The notes under the pieces: generated by a model | The model's database searches: none | What the model saw: the letters and a program-made list of their open reading frames with translations, nothing else | Told to the model about the DNA's origin: nothing | Shown: one piece after another, positions 1-7,202 of the stretch | Layout of the letters: every line of letters starts with the position of its first letter | Numbering within the stretch: position 1 is the stretch's first letter | Assembly (NCBI GenBank): GCA_002312935.1 | Contig: DCAT01000009.1 | Span: 1 to 11,434, forward strand | DNA length: 11,434 bases | DNA from: Oceanospirillaceae bacterium UBA1126 | Lineage (GTDB): Bacteria; Pseudomonadota; Gammaproteobacteria; Pseudomonadales; Balneatricaceae | Direction: 5' to 3' | Translations under genes and position numbers: made by a program

Positions 1-1
1 A

Positions 2-400
2 GCGTGTCAGCGTATGCAAGCCGTAGGCACCCAAATTTCTTTGTTTGTAGATGCAGACAAACAGCAAATAGATGCAAGCAAGCGCACAGGTGCGCAGCTT
101 ATAGAGTTACACACAGGGGCTTATGCAGACGCCACAACTTATGCCCAGCAGCATGCCGAACTTGTGCGTATAGCAGAATGTGCTGCGTATGCTGCCAGTA
201 TCGGGCTTGTTGTTAACGCAGGCCATGGCCTTAACTTACAAAACGTAGAAGCCATCGCTGCTATCCCTGAAATCAATGAGCTTAATATAGGCCACTCTTT
301 AATGGCAGATGCGTTATTTGTGGGCCTCCCTCAGGCGGTAAAGAATATGAAAGCATTAATGTTAGCGGCCCGTGAACCCCACCGCCCTAGCCGCGTTTAG
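2..400 (+). CDS. pdxJ: Pyridoxine 5'-phosphate synthase PdxJ, C-terminal part (5' end outside window)
   Basis: This is the last 132 codons of PdxJ, the cytoplasmic TIM-barrel enzyme that condenses 1-deoxyxylulose 5-phosphate with 3-amino-2-oxopropyl phosphate to form pyridoxine 5'-phosphate, the closing step of DXP-dependent vitamin B6 synthesis. The reading frame is open from the first bases, so the start lies upstream. Recognisable family blocks are the VSLFVDAD-like strand (here ISLFVDAD), the IELHTGAYAD segment, the phosphate-site block VVNAGHGL, and the closing ELNIGHSLMADALFVGL, which corresponds to the NIGHAII block of E. coli PdxJ. The family is about 240 residues long, so a little over half is present. 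The stop is TAG. acpS follows after 21 bases, the usual pdxJ-acpS pairing in gammaproteobacteria, so co-transcription is likely. Nothing suggests the visible part is damaged. Confidence 0.96.
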   Translation, partial: ACQRMQAVGTQISLFVDADKQQIDASKRTGAQLIELHTGAYADATTYAQQHAELVRIAECAAYAASIGLVVNAGHGLNLQNVEAIAAIPEINELNIGHSLMADALFVGLPQAVKNMKALMLAAREPHRPSRV

Positions 401-421
401 CTAGGAAGAGCGAAACTGCGC

Positions 422-796
422 ATGGTTAAGGGTATTGGCACCGATATAGTAGCAACGGCTCGTATTGAAGCGGCGTTAAAGCGCACGGGGCGAAAATTTG
501 CACAACGAATACTTACTGAGTTTGAACTGACTCAGTTTGATGTCGCCAGTCAACCTGCTGCTTTTTTAGCCAAACGCTTTGCCGCCAAAGAAGCTGCTGC
601 CAAAGCCCTAGGAACGGGCATTGGGCGCGGTATTTCCTGGCAACACATGCATATAGAACATGATGAAATGGGTGCGCCTCTGCTTATTTTTAGTGGTGCA
701 GCTGCGCAACGGCAAGCTGATTTGGGTAGCCAAACAGCTCATATTAGTATTGCTGATGAATTAGACCAAGCCTTAGCCTTTGTAGTGCTAAGCTAG
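422..796 (+). CDS. acpS: Holo-[acyl-carrier-protein] synthase AcpS
   Basis: AcpS moves the 4'-phosphopantetheine arm from coenzyme A onto the conserved serine of acyl carrier protein, which switches on fatty acid synthesis. The 124-residue product has the normal length of the short, trimeric AcpS family. The N-terminal GIGTDIV block carries the Mg-binding aspartate (D8). The second signature, FLAKRFAAKEAAAKALGTG, carries the catalytic/metal glutamate (E57). The C-terminal HISIADELDQALAFVVL matches the last strand of the family, usually written HVSISH(D/E). The ATG was chosen because GIGTDIV begins almost directly after it. A purine-rich stretch (AGGAAGAG, 403-410) lies 11 bases upstream, somewhat far for an ideal ribosome binding site. 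It sits between pdxJ and cysM with 21-base gaps on both sides. Confidence 0.97.
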   Translation: MVKGIGTDIVATARIEAALKRTGRKFAQRILTEFELTQFDVASQPAAFLAKRFAAKEAAAKALGTGIGRGISWQHMHIEHDEMGAPLLIFSGAAAQRQADLGSQTAHISIADELDQALAFVVLS

Positions 797-817
797 GGAT
801 GTTAACTCGAGGTTAGT

Positions 818-1708
818 ATGCACAAGTTCCCCACAATAGAAGACTATGTAGGCAAGACCCCCTTGGTTCGCCTACAACGTTTGCCGGGCAATACCAGTAA
901 TATTATTCTCGCCAAGCTAGAGGGTAACAACCCAGCTGGCTCAGTAAAAGATCGTCCTGCTTTAAGTATGATCGCTGAAGCAGAAATGCGTGGTGATATC
1001 CAGCCAGGTGATGTGCTTATTGAGGCTACTAGTGGCAACACAGGGATTGCTTTAGCTATGGTAGCTGCCATCAAAGGCTATAAGCTAAAATTAATCATGC
1101 CCGACAATATGAGTTCAGAACGTAAGGCCTCTATGGCTGCTTATGGTGCCGAGCTGATTACAGTGACAGCAGCCCAAGGCATGGAGAGTGCTCGGGATTT
1201 AGCGGCAGCTATGGAGGCTAGGGGTGAAGGTAAGGTACTGGATCAATTTGCCAATAGTGATAACCCGTTGGCCCATTATCGTACAACAGGCCCTGAGATT
1301 TGGCAGCAAACCCAAGGAAAAATTACTCATATGGTAAGTTCCATGGGGACTACCGGTACTATTATGGGATTGTCAGCCTATTTAAAGGAACAAAACCCAG
1401 AGGTACAAATCCATGGGTTACAGCCTACGCCAGATTCCTCCATCCCTGGTATCCGCCGCTGGCCAGAAGCTTATCTGCCAAGTATTTTTGATGCAGCAAA
1501 AGTAGATGCCATTATTGACATGGACCAGGCCGAAGCAGAAGCAACAATGAAAGCCTTAGCTACTGAAGAAGGTATCTTTGCTGGAGTCTCTTCTGGCGGT
1601 TCTGTAGCTGCTGCCCTGCGTTTGTCTAAGCAGGTAGAAAATGCCGTTATTGTCTGTATTATTTGTGATCGTGGTGATCGCTACCTATCCACTGGAGTAT
1701 TTGTTTAA
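818..1708 (+). CDS. cysM: Cysteine synthase B (O-acetylserine sulfhydrylase B)
   Basis: This PLP enzyme makes L-cysteine from O-acetylserine and sulfide; family members of the CysM type can also use thiosulfate. The 296-residue protein is close to E. coli CysM (303). The PLP lysine is K44 in GSVKDRPAL, preceded by the KLEGNNPAGS block. The phosphate-binding loop EATSGNTGIALAM is at about 69-81, and the C-terminal GVSSGGSVAAALR is the second cofactor-site loop. CysM rather than CysK is favoured by IPGIRRWPEAYLP and by the ending IICDRGDRYLSTGVF, both characteristic of the B isozyme. The start ATG has a GAGG ribosome binding site five bases upstream (809-812). rlmD begins only two bases after the stop, an arrangement also known from Pseudomonas, where cysM, rlmD, relA and mazG lie in the same order. 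Confidence 0.97.
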   Translation: MHKFPTIEDYVGKTPLVRLQRLPGNTSNIILAKLEGNNPAGSVKDRPALSMIAEAEMRGDIQPGDVLIEATSGNTGIALAMVAAIKGYKLKLIMPDNMSSERKASMAAYGAELITVTAAQGMESARDLAAAMEARGEGKVLDQFANSDNPLAHYRTTGPEIWQQTQGKITHMVSSMGTTGTIMGLSAYLKEQNPEVQIHGLQPTPDSSIPGIRRWPEAYLPSIFDAAKVDAIIDMDQAEAEATMKALATEEGIFAGVSSGGSVAAALRLSKQVENAVIVCIICDRGDRYLSTGVFV

Positions 1709-1710
1709 TC

Positions 1711-3138
1711 ATGGCCCGTTTATCGCCCTTACAGCGCAAACTCAAACTTAAAAACCCTTCGGCTTCAGCTAAACAAAAACGCTCTCAAGCCCACGTAGAT
1801 GTCGAAGTTGTGACCTTGCCTGTTGGCAAGCATATCAACCTAGATCTTGAGAGCCTAAGCCACGATGGCCGTGGTGTGGGTCGATGGCAAGGCAAGACAA
1901 TTTTCGTTGAAGGCGGGTTACAGGGTGAAACTGTTAAGGCAGAAGTGCTCAGTGATCGCAAAACCCACGCTGAAGCCCGGGTGCTGGAGATCCAACAAGC
2001 CAGTGAACATCGCGTTGAACCTTTCTGTCCGGTATATCATTCCTGTGGTGGTTGCCAGTTGCAGCACTTAGAATCAGCGGCTCAGGTTAGCTTTAAGCAA
2101 GTCGCTATTGGTGAGCAACTTCGTCGTTTGGCAGCTATTGAACCTCAACAATGGGTGCCCCCCATTAGGGGTGAAAACGTGGGCTACCGCCGCCGAGCAC
2201 AGCTGGCGACCCGTTATTTTGCTGATAGCAAAACCTTATTGCTGGGCTTTCGCCAAAGCGGCCATAAACACATTGTGCCTATTAGCCAATGCCCAGTGTT
2301 GGAACCCGCTTTGTCTAACTTGTTGGTACCCCTGCATGACATATTAGTAGCAATGGAACACACACAATGGGTAACCCATGTGGAGTTACTGCAAGTTAAT
2401 GAGGGGGTCTGCATCAGTTTAAAAATGTCCGCCTCCCCAACCCCAGAAGATCATCAGCTGTTAGCTAGTTTTGGTGCCCAGCATGGGCTCAGTATCGTGT
2501 GTCAGCAAACTGATTATGACGATCTGTGGTTAAGCGGCAGTGCCCAAGAGCTCAGTTATAGTGTGTTAGTGGCAGGAATAGACAAGCCTGTAGAGCTAGA
2601 TTTTTCAGTGCAAGATTTTGTACAGGTGAACGCTAAGGTTAACCAAGGCATGGTTGCTCAAGCTTTAGAATGGCTGCAACCTCAGGCTGGCGATCAAGTA
2701 TTAGATTTGTTCAGTGGTGTAGGTAACTTTGCCCTACCGATTGCGAGCATGGCTGATCAACATGTTACAGTATTAGCCTTAGAAGGTGACTACGCCATGG
2801 TAAAGCAAGGCCGTAAAAACGCCCGGCGAAATGGCTTGGCTCTAGTCGATTTTGAACATGCAGATTTATTTGATGCAAGTGCCCGCAAGCTGTGGCAAAG
2901 AAAATCCTTTAATAAGGCGCTTTTAGATCCTCCTCGTGCAGGGGCTAAAGGGATTGCCCAATTACTTAAAGGTCAGTCATTGGAGCGAGTGGTTTATGTG
3001 TCTTGCAACCCTGCGTCTATGGCGCGAGATTTAAAAGAATTTCAGGCCCTGGGGCTTACCGTTGCTAAAGTAGGTTGCATTGATATGTTTCCCCATACAC
3101 CCCACTTAGAAGTGATGGCTTTGCTTGTTCCTAAATAA
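1711..3138 (+). CDS. rlmD: 23S rRNA (uracil-1939-C5)-methyltransferase RlmD
   Basis: RlmD (formerly RumA) methylates C5 of U1939 in 23S rRNA using S-adenosylmethionine. The 475-residue product is somewhat longer than E. coli RlmD (433), partly through a basic N-terminal tail. Parts in order: a TRAM RNA-binding domain at about 33-95 (LSHDGRGVGRWQGKTIFVEG); an iron-sulfur cluster site with C106, C112 and C115 (CPVYHSCGGC, the E. coli spacing) and probably C194 (ISQCPV); then the methyltransferase domain with the SAM loop DLFSGVGNFALP (332-343), the DPPRAG motif (406-411), the catalytic nucleophile C432 in YVSCNPASMARDL, and the closing HTPHLEVMALL with the likely general base E467. All key residues are present. 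The ATG lies two bases after the cysM stop; GGAG inside the cysM end (1694-1697) is 13 bases away, long for a ribosome binding site, so translational coupling to cysM is likely. Confidence 0.97.
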   Translation: MARLSPLQRKLKLKNPSASAKQKRSQAHVDVEVVTLPVGKHINLDLESLSHDGRGVGRWQGKTIFVEGGLQGETVKAEVLSDRKTHAEARVLEIQQASEHRVEPFCPVYHSCGGCQLQHLESAAQVSFKQVAIGEQLRRLAAIEPQQWVPPIRGENVGYRRRAQLATRYFADSKTLLLGFRQSGHKHIVPISQCPVLEPALSNLLVPLHDILVAMEHTQWVTHVELLQVNEGVCISLKMSASPTPEDHQLLASFGAQHGLSIVCQQTDYDDLWLSGSAQELSYSVLVAGIDKPVELDFSVQDFVQVNAKVNQGMVAQALEWLQPQAGDQVLDLFSGVGNFALPIASMADQHVTVLALEGDYAMVKQGRKNARRNGLALVDFEHADLFDASARKLWQRKSFNKALLDPPRAGAKGIAQLLKGQSLERVVYVSCNPASMARDLKEFQALGLTVAKVGCIDMFPHTPHLEVMALLVPK

Positions 3139-3171
3139 TCCCAAGGCAACCAAACATACACTAAGATAACC

Positions 3172-3192
3172 GGCGTGCCATGTTGGCATACC
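3172..3192 (+). promoter_or_regulatory. Small stem-loop in the relA leader
   Basis: GGCGTGCCA (3172-3180) faces TGGCATACC (3184-3192) across a three-base loop. Eight of nine positions pair (seven Watson-Crick, one G-U) with one C-A mismatch. It occupies the middle of the 73-base rlmD-relA gap and ends eight bases before the weak GAGA ribosome binding site (3201-3204). No run of T follows, so it is not an obvious terminator. A role in relA translation or mRNA processing is only a possibility. Confidence 0.3.
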
Positions 3193-3211
3193 ATTTAAAC
3201 GAGATTTAACC

Positions 3212-5467
3212 ATGGTACAGGTACGCGCTTTACACCCCACCCATGCGGACGGCAATGTTGATATCCAGGCCTGGATGGCGGGATTGCAAAATGAAGTAGA
3301 GTTGCCAGATACCAGCCGCCTACAAAAGGCCTGTGAACTGGCCCAAGAAGTACGTGATCACGCCAGTAAAAGTGAAGACGTTTGGGCCACTGCAGAAGTA
3401 GACTGTTTTCGGACAGGCCTCGAAATGGCTGAAATCCTCACTACTTTAAAAGTTAATGAAGAAACCTTGGTGGCAGCCGTATTGTACCGTGCTGTGCGTG
3501 AGGACAAACTCACTCTTAAATATGTGAAAGAAACGTTTGGTCCCATCGTTGCTCAGCTGATTGACGGCGTGCTGCAAATGGCCGTGATAGGCAACTTACA
3601 AAGCCCAACTCGAGATAGTATTTTGGGTCAATCAGATGGTCAGTTAACCAATGTTCGTAAGATGCTGGTTTCACTAGTAGATGATGTGCGAGTTGCGCTA
3701 ATTAAATTGGCAGAGCGTACCTGCGCTATTCGAGCAGTAAAAAATGTTGACCGTAAAAAGCGTTATTTAGTCTCCCGTGAGGTGTTTGATGTTTATGCAC
3801 CCTTGGCCCACCGTCTAGGTATTGGTGCTGTTAAATGGGAACTAGAAGACCTCTCCTTTCGTTACCTTCAGCCCAACGCTTACAAAGAAATTGCGTCGTT
3901 CTTAGATGAGCGCCGGATGGATAGGCAAGACTATATTGAGCGTGTGTTAGCTGACCTAACAGAGCAGCTCATGGGTGCAGGTATCCAACCTGATGTGATG
4001 GGCAGAGCCAAGCATATTTACAGTATTTGGCGCAAAATGCAGCGTAAGAGTATTGAGTTTTCTCAAGTGTATGACGTGCGTGCCGTGCGTATCCTGGTGC
4101 CAGAATTGACAGATTGTTATACCGCCCTGGGCATTGTTCATGGCTTGTGGCGCAATATCCCCCAAGAATTCGATGATTATATTGCTACGCCTAAAGAAAA
4201 TGGCTATCGCTCCTTGCATACGGCAGTCATTGGCCCAGAGGGAAAGGTGGTGGAAATTCAGATTCGCACCTTTGCTATGCACGACGAAGCCGAACTGGGT
4301 GTCTGCGCCCATTGGCTTTATAAAGGCACTGATGTTAACAGCGCGGGTAACTCCTACGATGACAAACTCGCATGGCTGCGTCAGGTGTTGGAGTGGCATG
4401 ATGAAGTGGGCGATGGCGCCGAGTTTGTTAACCAAGTTAAAGGTGATGTTGCACAGGATCGCATTTATGTATTCACCCCCGATGGGCACGTAGTAGACCT
4501 ACCTAACGGTGCCACTCCCATCGATTTTGCTTACCGGGTGCATACAGAAGTAGGTAATACCTGTCGTGGGGCAAAAATACATGGCCGTATAGTCCCTCTT
4601 ACCTATGGTCTTCAAACTGGAGATCAAGTCTCTATAATGACGTCCAAAGGGGGTGCTCCTAGTCGAGATTGGATGAATCCAAACTTAGGCTATGTCAATG
4701 CTGGGCGCACACGGGCGAAAATAGGTCATTATTTTAAGCAGTTAGATAAAGACAAAAACGCGACAGCTGGGCGTCAACTGGTTGAGCGTGAACTGCGGCG
4801 TATGGCTATTTCAGGGGTAGATTACAATCAAATAGCCACCGCCATAAACTTTAAACATGTGGATGACATGTATGCTGCGCTAGGTGCTGGTGACCTTCGT
4901 TTAACGCAGGTTATTAACGCTGCACAGCAGCAAGTAGAGCCAAATCTTAAGTCTAAAAAACAGCTAGACCTGAGCTTGTTAAATGGCAAATCCAAGGCCA
5001 CTTCTATAACTGGCAATGATGTCCAAATTGCTGGGGTAGGAAACCTGCTTACGACTATGGCTAACTGTTGTAAGCCTGTGCCTGGTGATCCTATTACCGG
5101 CTTCATCACCCTCACTCGCGGTGTGTCGGTGCATCAACAAGACTGCCTTAATATCATGAATATGGCAGAACGTGATCGACAGCGTATTATTGAAGTCAAC
5201 TGGTCCGGCACTAGTGAGCATACTTACCCCGTAGATATCTTTATTGAAGCCGTGGATCGATCTGGGTTGTTAAGTGAAGTGATTATGGTTTTGGGTAATG
5301 AAAGCGTTAACTTGGGCAATATCAGTACCAATGTCGATAAGAAGACGCACTCCGCTACTATTTCTATGACAATTGATATTCCTCGATTAGATTTACTTGG
5401 TCGGATCTTAGATAAAATAAGCCAACTTCCTAATGTGTTAGATGTAAGGCGACAAAAAAATGGTTAA
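3212..5467 (+). CDS. relA: GTP pyrophosphokinase RelA, (p)ppGpp synthetase of the stringent response
   Basis: RelA is the ribosome-associated enzyme that senses uncharged tRNA and transfers pyrophosphate from ATP to GTP or GDP. The 751-residue length fits E. coli RelA (744). Domains in order: a degenerate HD hydrolase-like domain (about 40-190) in which the metal-binding HDxxED motif is replaced by YRAVRED (92-98), as expected of a synthetase-only RelA; the synthetase domain (about 235-370) with the RelA-type acidic EFDDYIATPKENGYRSLHT (319-337) and VEIQIRT; a TGS domain (about 416-478, IYVFTPDGHVVDLP); a helical linker; the zinc-finger domain with C619, C620, H641 and C645; and a C-terminal ACT/RRM domain (about 670-751). 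SpoT-type function is disfavoured by the lost HD residues and the EFDD motif. The start ATG has a weak GAGA ribosome binding site seven bases upstream. The last codons overlap mazG. Confidence 0.98.
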   Translation: MVQVRALHPTHADGNVDIQAWMAGLQNEVELPDTSRLQKACELAQEVRDHASKSEDVWATAEVDCFRTGLEMAEILTTLKVNEETLVAAVLYRAVREDKLTLKYVKETFGPIVAQLIDGVLQMAVIGNLQSPTRDSILGQSDGQLTNVRKMLVSLVDDVRVALIKLAERTCAIRAVKNVDRKKRYLVSREVFDVYAPLAHRLGIGAVKWELEDLSFRYLQPNAYKEIASFLDERRMDRQDYIERVLADLTEQLMGAGIQPDVMGRAKHIYSIWRKMQRKSIEFSQVYDVRAVRILVPELTDCYTALGIVHGLWRNIPQEFDDYIATPKENGYRSLHTAVIGPEGKVVEIQIRTFAMHDEAELGVCAHWLYKGTDVNSAGNSYDDKLAWLRQVLEWHDEVGDGAEFVNQVKGDVAQDRIYVFTPDGHVVDLPNGATPIDFAYRVHTEVGNTCRGAKIHGRIVPLTYGLQTGDQVSIMTSKGGAPSRDWMNPNLGYVNAGRTRAKIGHYFKQLDKDKNATAGRQLVERELRRMAISGVDYNQIATAINFKHVDDMYAALGAGDLRLTQVINAAQQQVEPNLKSKKQLDLSLLNGKSKATSITGNDVQIAGVGNLLTTMANCCKPVPGDPITGFITLTRGVSVHQQDCLNIMNMAERDRQRIIEVNWSGTSEHTYPVDIFIEAVDRSGLLSEVIMVLGNESVNLGNISTNVDKKTHSATISMTIDIPRLDLLGRILDKISQLPNVLDVRRQKNG

Positions 5468-6287
5468 ACATATAGGCAACACCAGTGATGCCATGCAAAA
5501 CTTGTTAGATATTATGGCTCAATTGCGCGACCCCGATGGTGGCTGTCCGTGGGACCTAAAGCAAGACTTTCGTAGCATTTTGCCTCATACGTTAGAAGAA
5601 GCCTATGAAGTAGCAGACGCAATAGAATCTGATGATCGGGTTCAGTTGCGAGATGAGCTGGGAGATTTGTTATTTCAGGTCGTATTTTACTGCCAGCTAG
5701 CCCGTGAAGAGGGTAGTTTTGAATTTGCAGATGTTGCTCAAACTATGGCGGATAAACTCATTCGCCGCCATCCCCATGTTTTTGGCCCTCAAGCCAATGA
5801 TGCGCAGCAAGGCTCTTTGGGCATGGATGCAGAGCAAGTACTGGAACGATGGGAAAGCATTAAACAGGGTGAGCGTGATGCAAAGCAGCAGTATTCTGTA
5901 TTGGATGATGTGCCTAATGCATTACCGGCTATGCAACGTAGTGCAAAGTTGCAGAAGCGCGCGGCTAATGTAGGTTTTGATTGGCCTGATATAACCCCTG
6001 TGCTCGCGAGCATGGCAGAAGAGCTTGAAGAAGTTCAGCAGGCTTTTGCCAGTGGTGATAAAGACCATACCCTAGAAGAACTTGGTGATTTAATGTTTGC
6101 CTGTGTGAATATGGCAAGGCATCTAAAACAAGACCCAGAACAAGTTATGCGCGCTGCTAACGCTAAGTTTGAGAGACGGTTTCGTTTCTTGGAAGCAAAG
6201 TTATTAGATGCTGGAGAGCAATTAGAAAATGTCAGCTTAGAACGCATGGATGCAGGCTGGGATGAAGCTAAGGCTCACGGTTTATAG
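5460..6287 (+). CDS. mazG: Nucleoside triphosphate pyrophosphohydrolase MazG
   Basis: MazG hydrolyses NTPs and dNTPs to monophosphates and pyrophosphate. In E. coli it is linked to clearing abnormal nucleotides and to lowering (p)ppGpp levels, which makes its place after relA meaningful. The 275 residues (E. coli 263) hold two tandem MazG domains. The first has the CPWD block (29-32), helix EEAYE (46-50) and ELGD (66-69). The second has EELEE (187-191) and ELGD (207-210). The acidic EExxE plus ExxD metal ligands are intact in both, and the interdomain FDWPDI segment is also present. The ATG overlaps the last eight bases of relA in another frame; TAAGG (5445-5449) lies ten bases upstream. The overlap implies translational coupling. 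No toxin-antitoxin pair lies between relA and mazG. The stop is followed by a 250-base gap, so this probably ends the operon. Confidence 0.97.
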   Translation: MVKHIGNTSDAMQNLLDIMAQLRDPDGGCPWDLKQDFRSILPHTLEEAYEVADAIESDDRVQLRDELGDLLFQVVFYCQLAREEGSFEFADVAQTMADKLIRRHPHVFGPQANDAQQGSLGMDAEQVLERWESIKQGERDAKQQYSVLDDVPNALPAMQRSAKLQKRAANVGFDWPDITPVLASMAEELEEVQQAFASGDKDHTLEELGDLMFACVNMARHLKQDPEQVMRAANAKFERRFRFLEAKLLDAGEQLENVSLERMDAGWDEAKAHGL

Positions 6288-6302
6288 CATGTCGACAGGC
6301 CT

Positions 6303-6319
6303 CTTATAACGGCTATAAG
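6303..6319 (+). other. Short inverted repeat just after mazG
   Basis: CTTATA (6303-6308) and TATAAG (6314-6319) form a six-base stem around the loop ACGGC, 15 bases after the mazG stop. The stem is AT-rich and is followed by CCACTTTCACTTT rather than a clean T run. It could be part of a weak terminator or a processing site for the relA-mazG message, but it is too weak to be called a terminator on sequence alone. Confidence 0.25.
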
Positions 6320-6406
6320 CCACTTTCACTTTAGGGCCGTGGCACTGGAGCAGAGTTTTAGTTAAACTACGCGGCCAAGTTAAATGTGTATTCCAGCAAA
6401 GGGTTT

Positions 6407-6458
6407 CTTAGCAAGTAGGCAAGGCTGCAATTTTGTCTGTGTTTGTCTGTTTGCTAAG
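6407..6458 (+). promoter_or_regulatory. Long wobble-rich stem-loop in the mazG-adk gap
   Basis: Bases 6407-6423 pair with 6442-6458 without a bulge. The outer eight pairs are perfect (CTTAGCAA with TTGCTAAG). Nine more follow, four of them G-U, closing an 18-base loop (6424-6441). Because of the G-U pairs the full stem forms only in + strand RNA; the complementary RNA would have A-C mismatches there. The 3' arm contains one of two copies of TTTGTCTGT (6432-6440 and 6442-6450), so the inner half of the 5' arm can also pair with the nearer copy. A T-rich stretch (CTTATTTT, 6463-6470) begins four bases after the stem. It may therefore be an imperfect terminator for relA-mazG, or a structured part of the adk 5' leader starting 80 bases before the ATG. 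It matches no RNA family I recognise. Confidence 0.45.
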
Positions 6459-6537
6459 GCACCTTATTTTAGTCGAACGTGGGTTGACTGAGCTATGAAA
6501 TAATGGCCACCGTATTTAAATTTTTTGGAGTTAAATC

Positions 6538-7194
6538 ATGAAGTTAATCCTTTTAGGTGCGCCAGGCGCAGGTAAAGGTACGCAAGCACAATACCTCACA
6601 GAAAAGTATGGTATCCCACAAATTTCTACAGGTGATATGCTTCGTGCAGCCGTTAAAGCGGGTACAGAATTAGGCAAAAGTGCTAAAAAAATAATGGACG
6701 AAGGTGGCTTAGTCTCTGATGAGTTAATTATCAACTTAGTTAAGGAGCGGATTACTGAGGACGATTGTAAAGGGGGTTTTTTGTTTGACGGTTTTCCTCG
6801 CACCATTCCTCAAGCTCAAGCCTTAAAAGACGCTAGTGTCTCAATTGATGCAGTGATTGAAATTGACGTTGCTGACGAGGAAATTATTAAACGAATGAGT
6901 GGTCGACGTATGCACCCTGGATCTGGCCGCACATACCATCTAATGTTTAATGCGCCCAAGCAATCGGGTAAAGACGACATAACGGGTGAAGATCTAGTGC
7001 AGCGTGCTGATGACCAAGAAGATACCGTGCGCCAGCGCTTAAATATATACCATACCCAAACTGCACCATTAGTAGATTTCTACAACAGCCTAGTTGTGTC
7101 TGAAGGCCCCACAGCCCCTGCCTATCATTACATTGCTGGTGTCGGTAGTGTGAATGATATTAAAGAGGCTGTTTTTACAGCGCTTGGCAAGTAA
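6538..7194 (+). CDS. adk: Adenylate kinase
   Basis: Adenylate kinase interconverts ATP + AMP and 2 ADP and sets the adenylate energy charge in the cytoplasm. The 218-residue product is a full-length long-form enzyme (E. coli 214). The P-loop GAPGAGKGTQ is at 7-16 with K13. The AMP-binding part has STGDMLR (30-36, R36) and DGFPRT (84-89, R88). The LID spans about 122-159 and starts GRRMHPGSGRTYH. It has no zinc cysteines, as is usual in Gram-negative enzymes. R119, R123, R156 and R167 fall at the same positions as the E. coli catalytic arginines. The start is fixed by MKLILLGAPG and by GGAG seven bases upstream (6527-6530). Its codon choice looks more uniform than its neighbours', consistent with high expression (a visual impression, not computed). 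tsaB follows after eight bases. Confidence 0.98.
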   Translation: MKLILLGAPGAGKGTQAQYLTEKYGIPQISTGDMLRAAVKAGTELGKSAKKIMDEGGLVSDELIINLVKERITEDDCKGGFLFDGFPRTIPQAQALKDASVSIDAVIEIDVADEEIIKRMSGRRMHPGSGRTYHLMFNAPKQSGKDDITGEDLVQRADDQEDTVRQRLNIYHTQTAPLVDFYNSLVVSEGPTAPAYHYIAGVGSVNDIKEAVFTALGK

Positions 7195-7202
7195 CCTCCC
7201 CG

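Larger units (their letters stand above)
6288..6537 (+). other. mazG-adk intergenic region, likely site of operon boundary and adk promoter
   Basis: This 250-base gap separates the relA-mazG run from adk. Besides the two inverted repeats listed separately, it holds a possible -35 box TTGACT (6484-6489), but no good -10 box lies 16-18 bases downstream of it, so I do not assign a promoter. The last 30 bases are AT-rich. They contain GGAG (6527-6530), seven bases before the adk ATG, a clear ribosome binding site. No open frame of convincing size or composition is present. Confidence 0.5.

Noticed and set aside
3476..3520. Broken HD hydrolase motif in RelA as a sign of gene damage
   Set aside because: Degenerate HD residues are a normal feature of RelA as opposed to SpoT in gammaproteobacteria; the rest of the protein is complete.
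3956..4489. A 177-codon open frame on the - strand inside relA
   Set aside because: It lies wholly opposite the conserved synthetase and TGS domains of RelA. Its translation is low in complexity pattern and matches no family I know, and no ribosome binding site or promoter stands out. It is a shadow of relA codon usage.
6484..6512. sigma-70 promoter for adk based on TTGACT
   Set aside because: No acceptable -10 box occurs 16-18 bases downstream; the sequence there is GC-rich (CCACCG).
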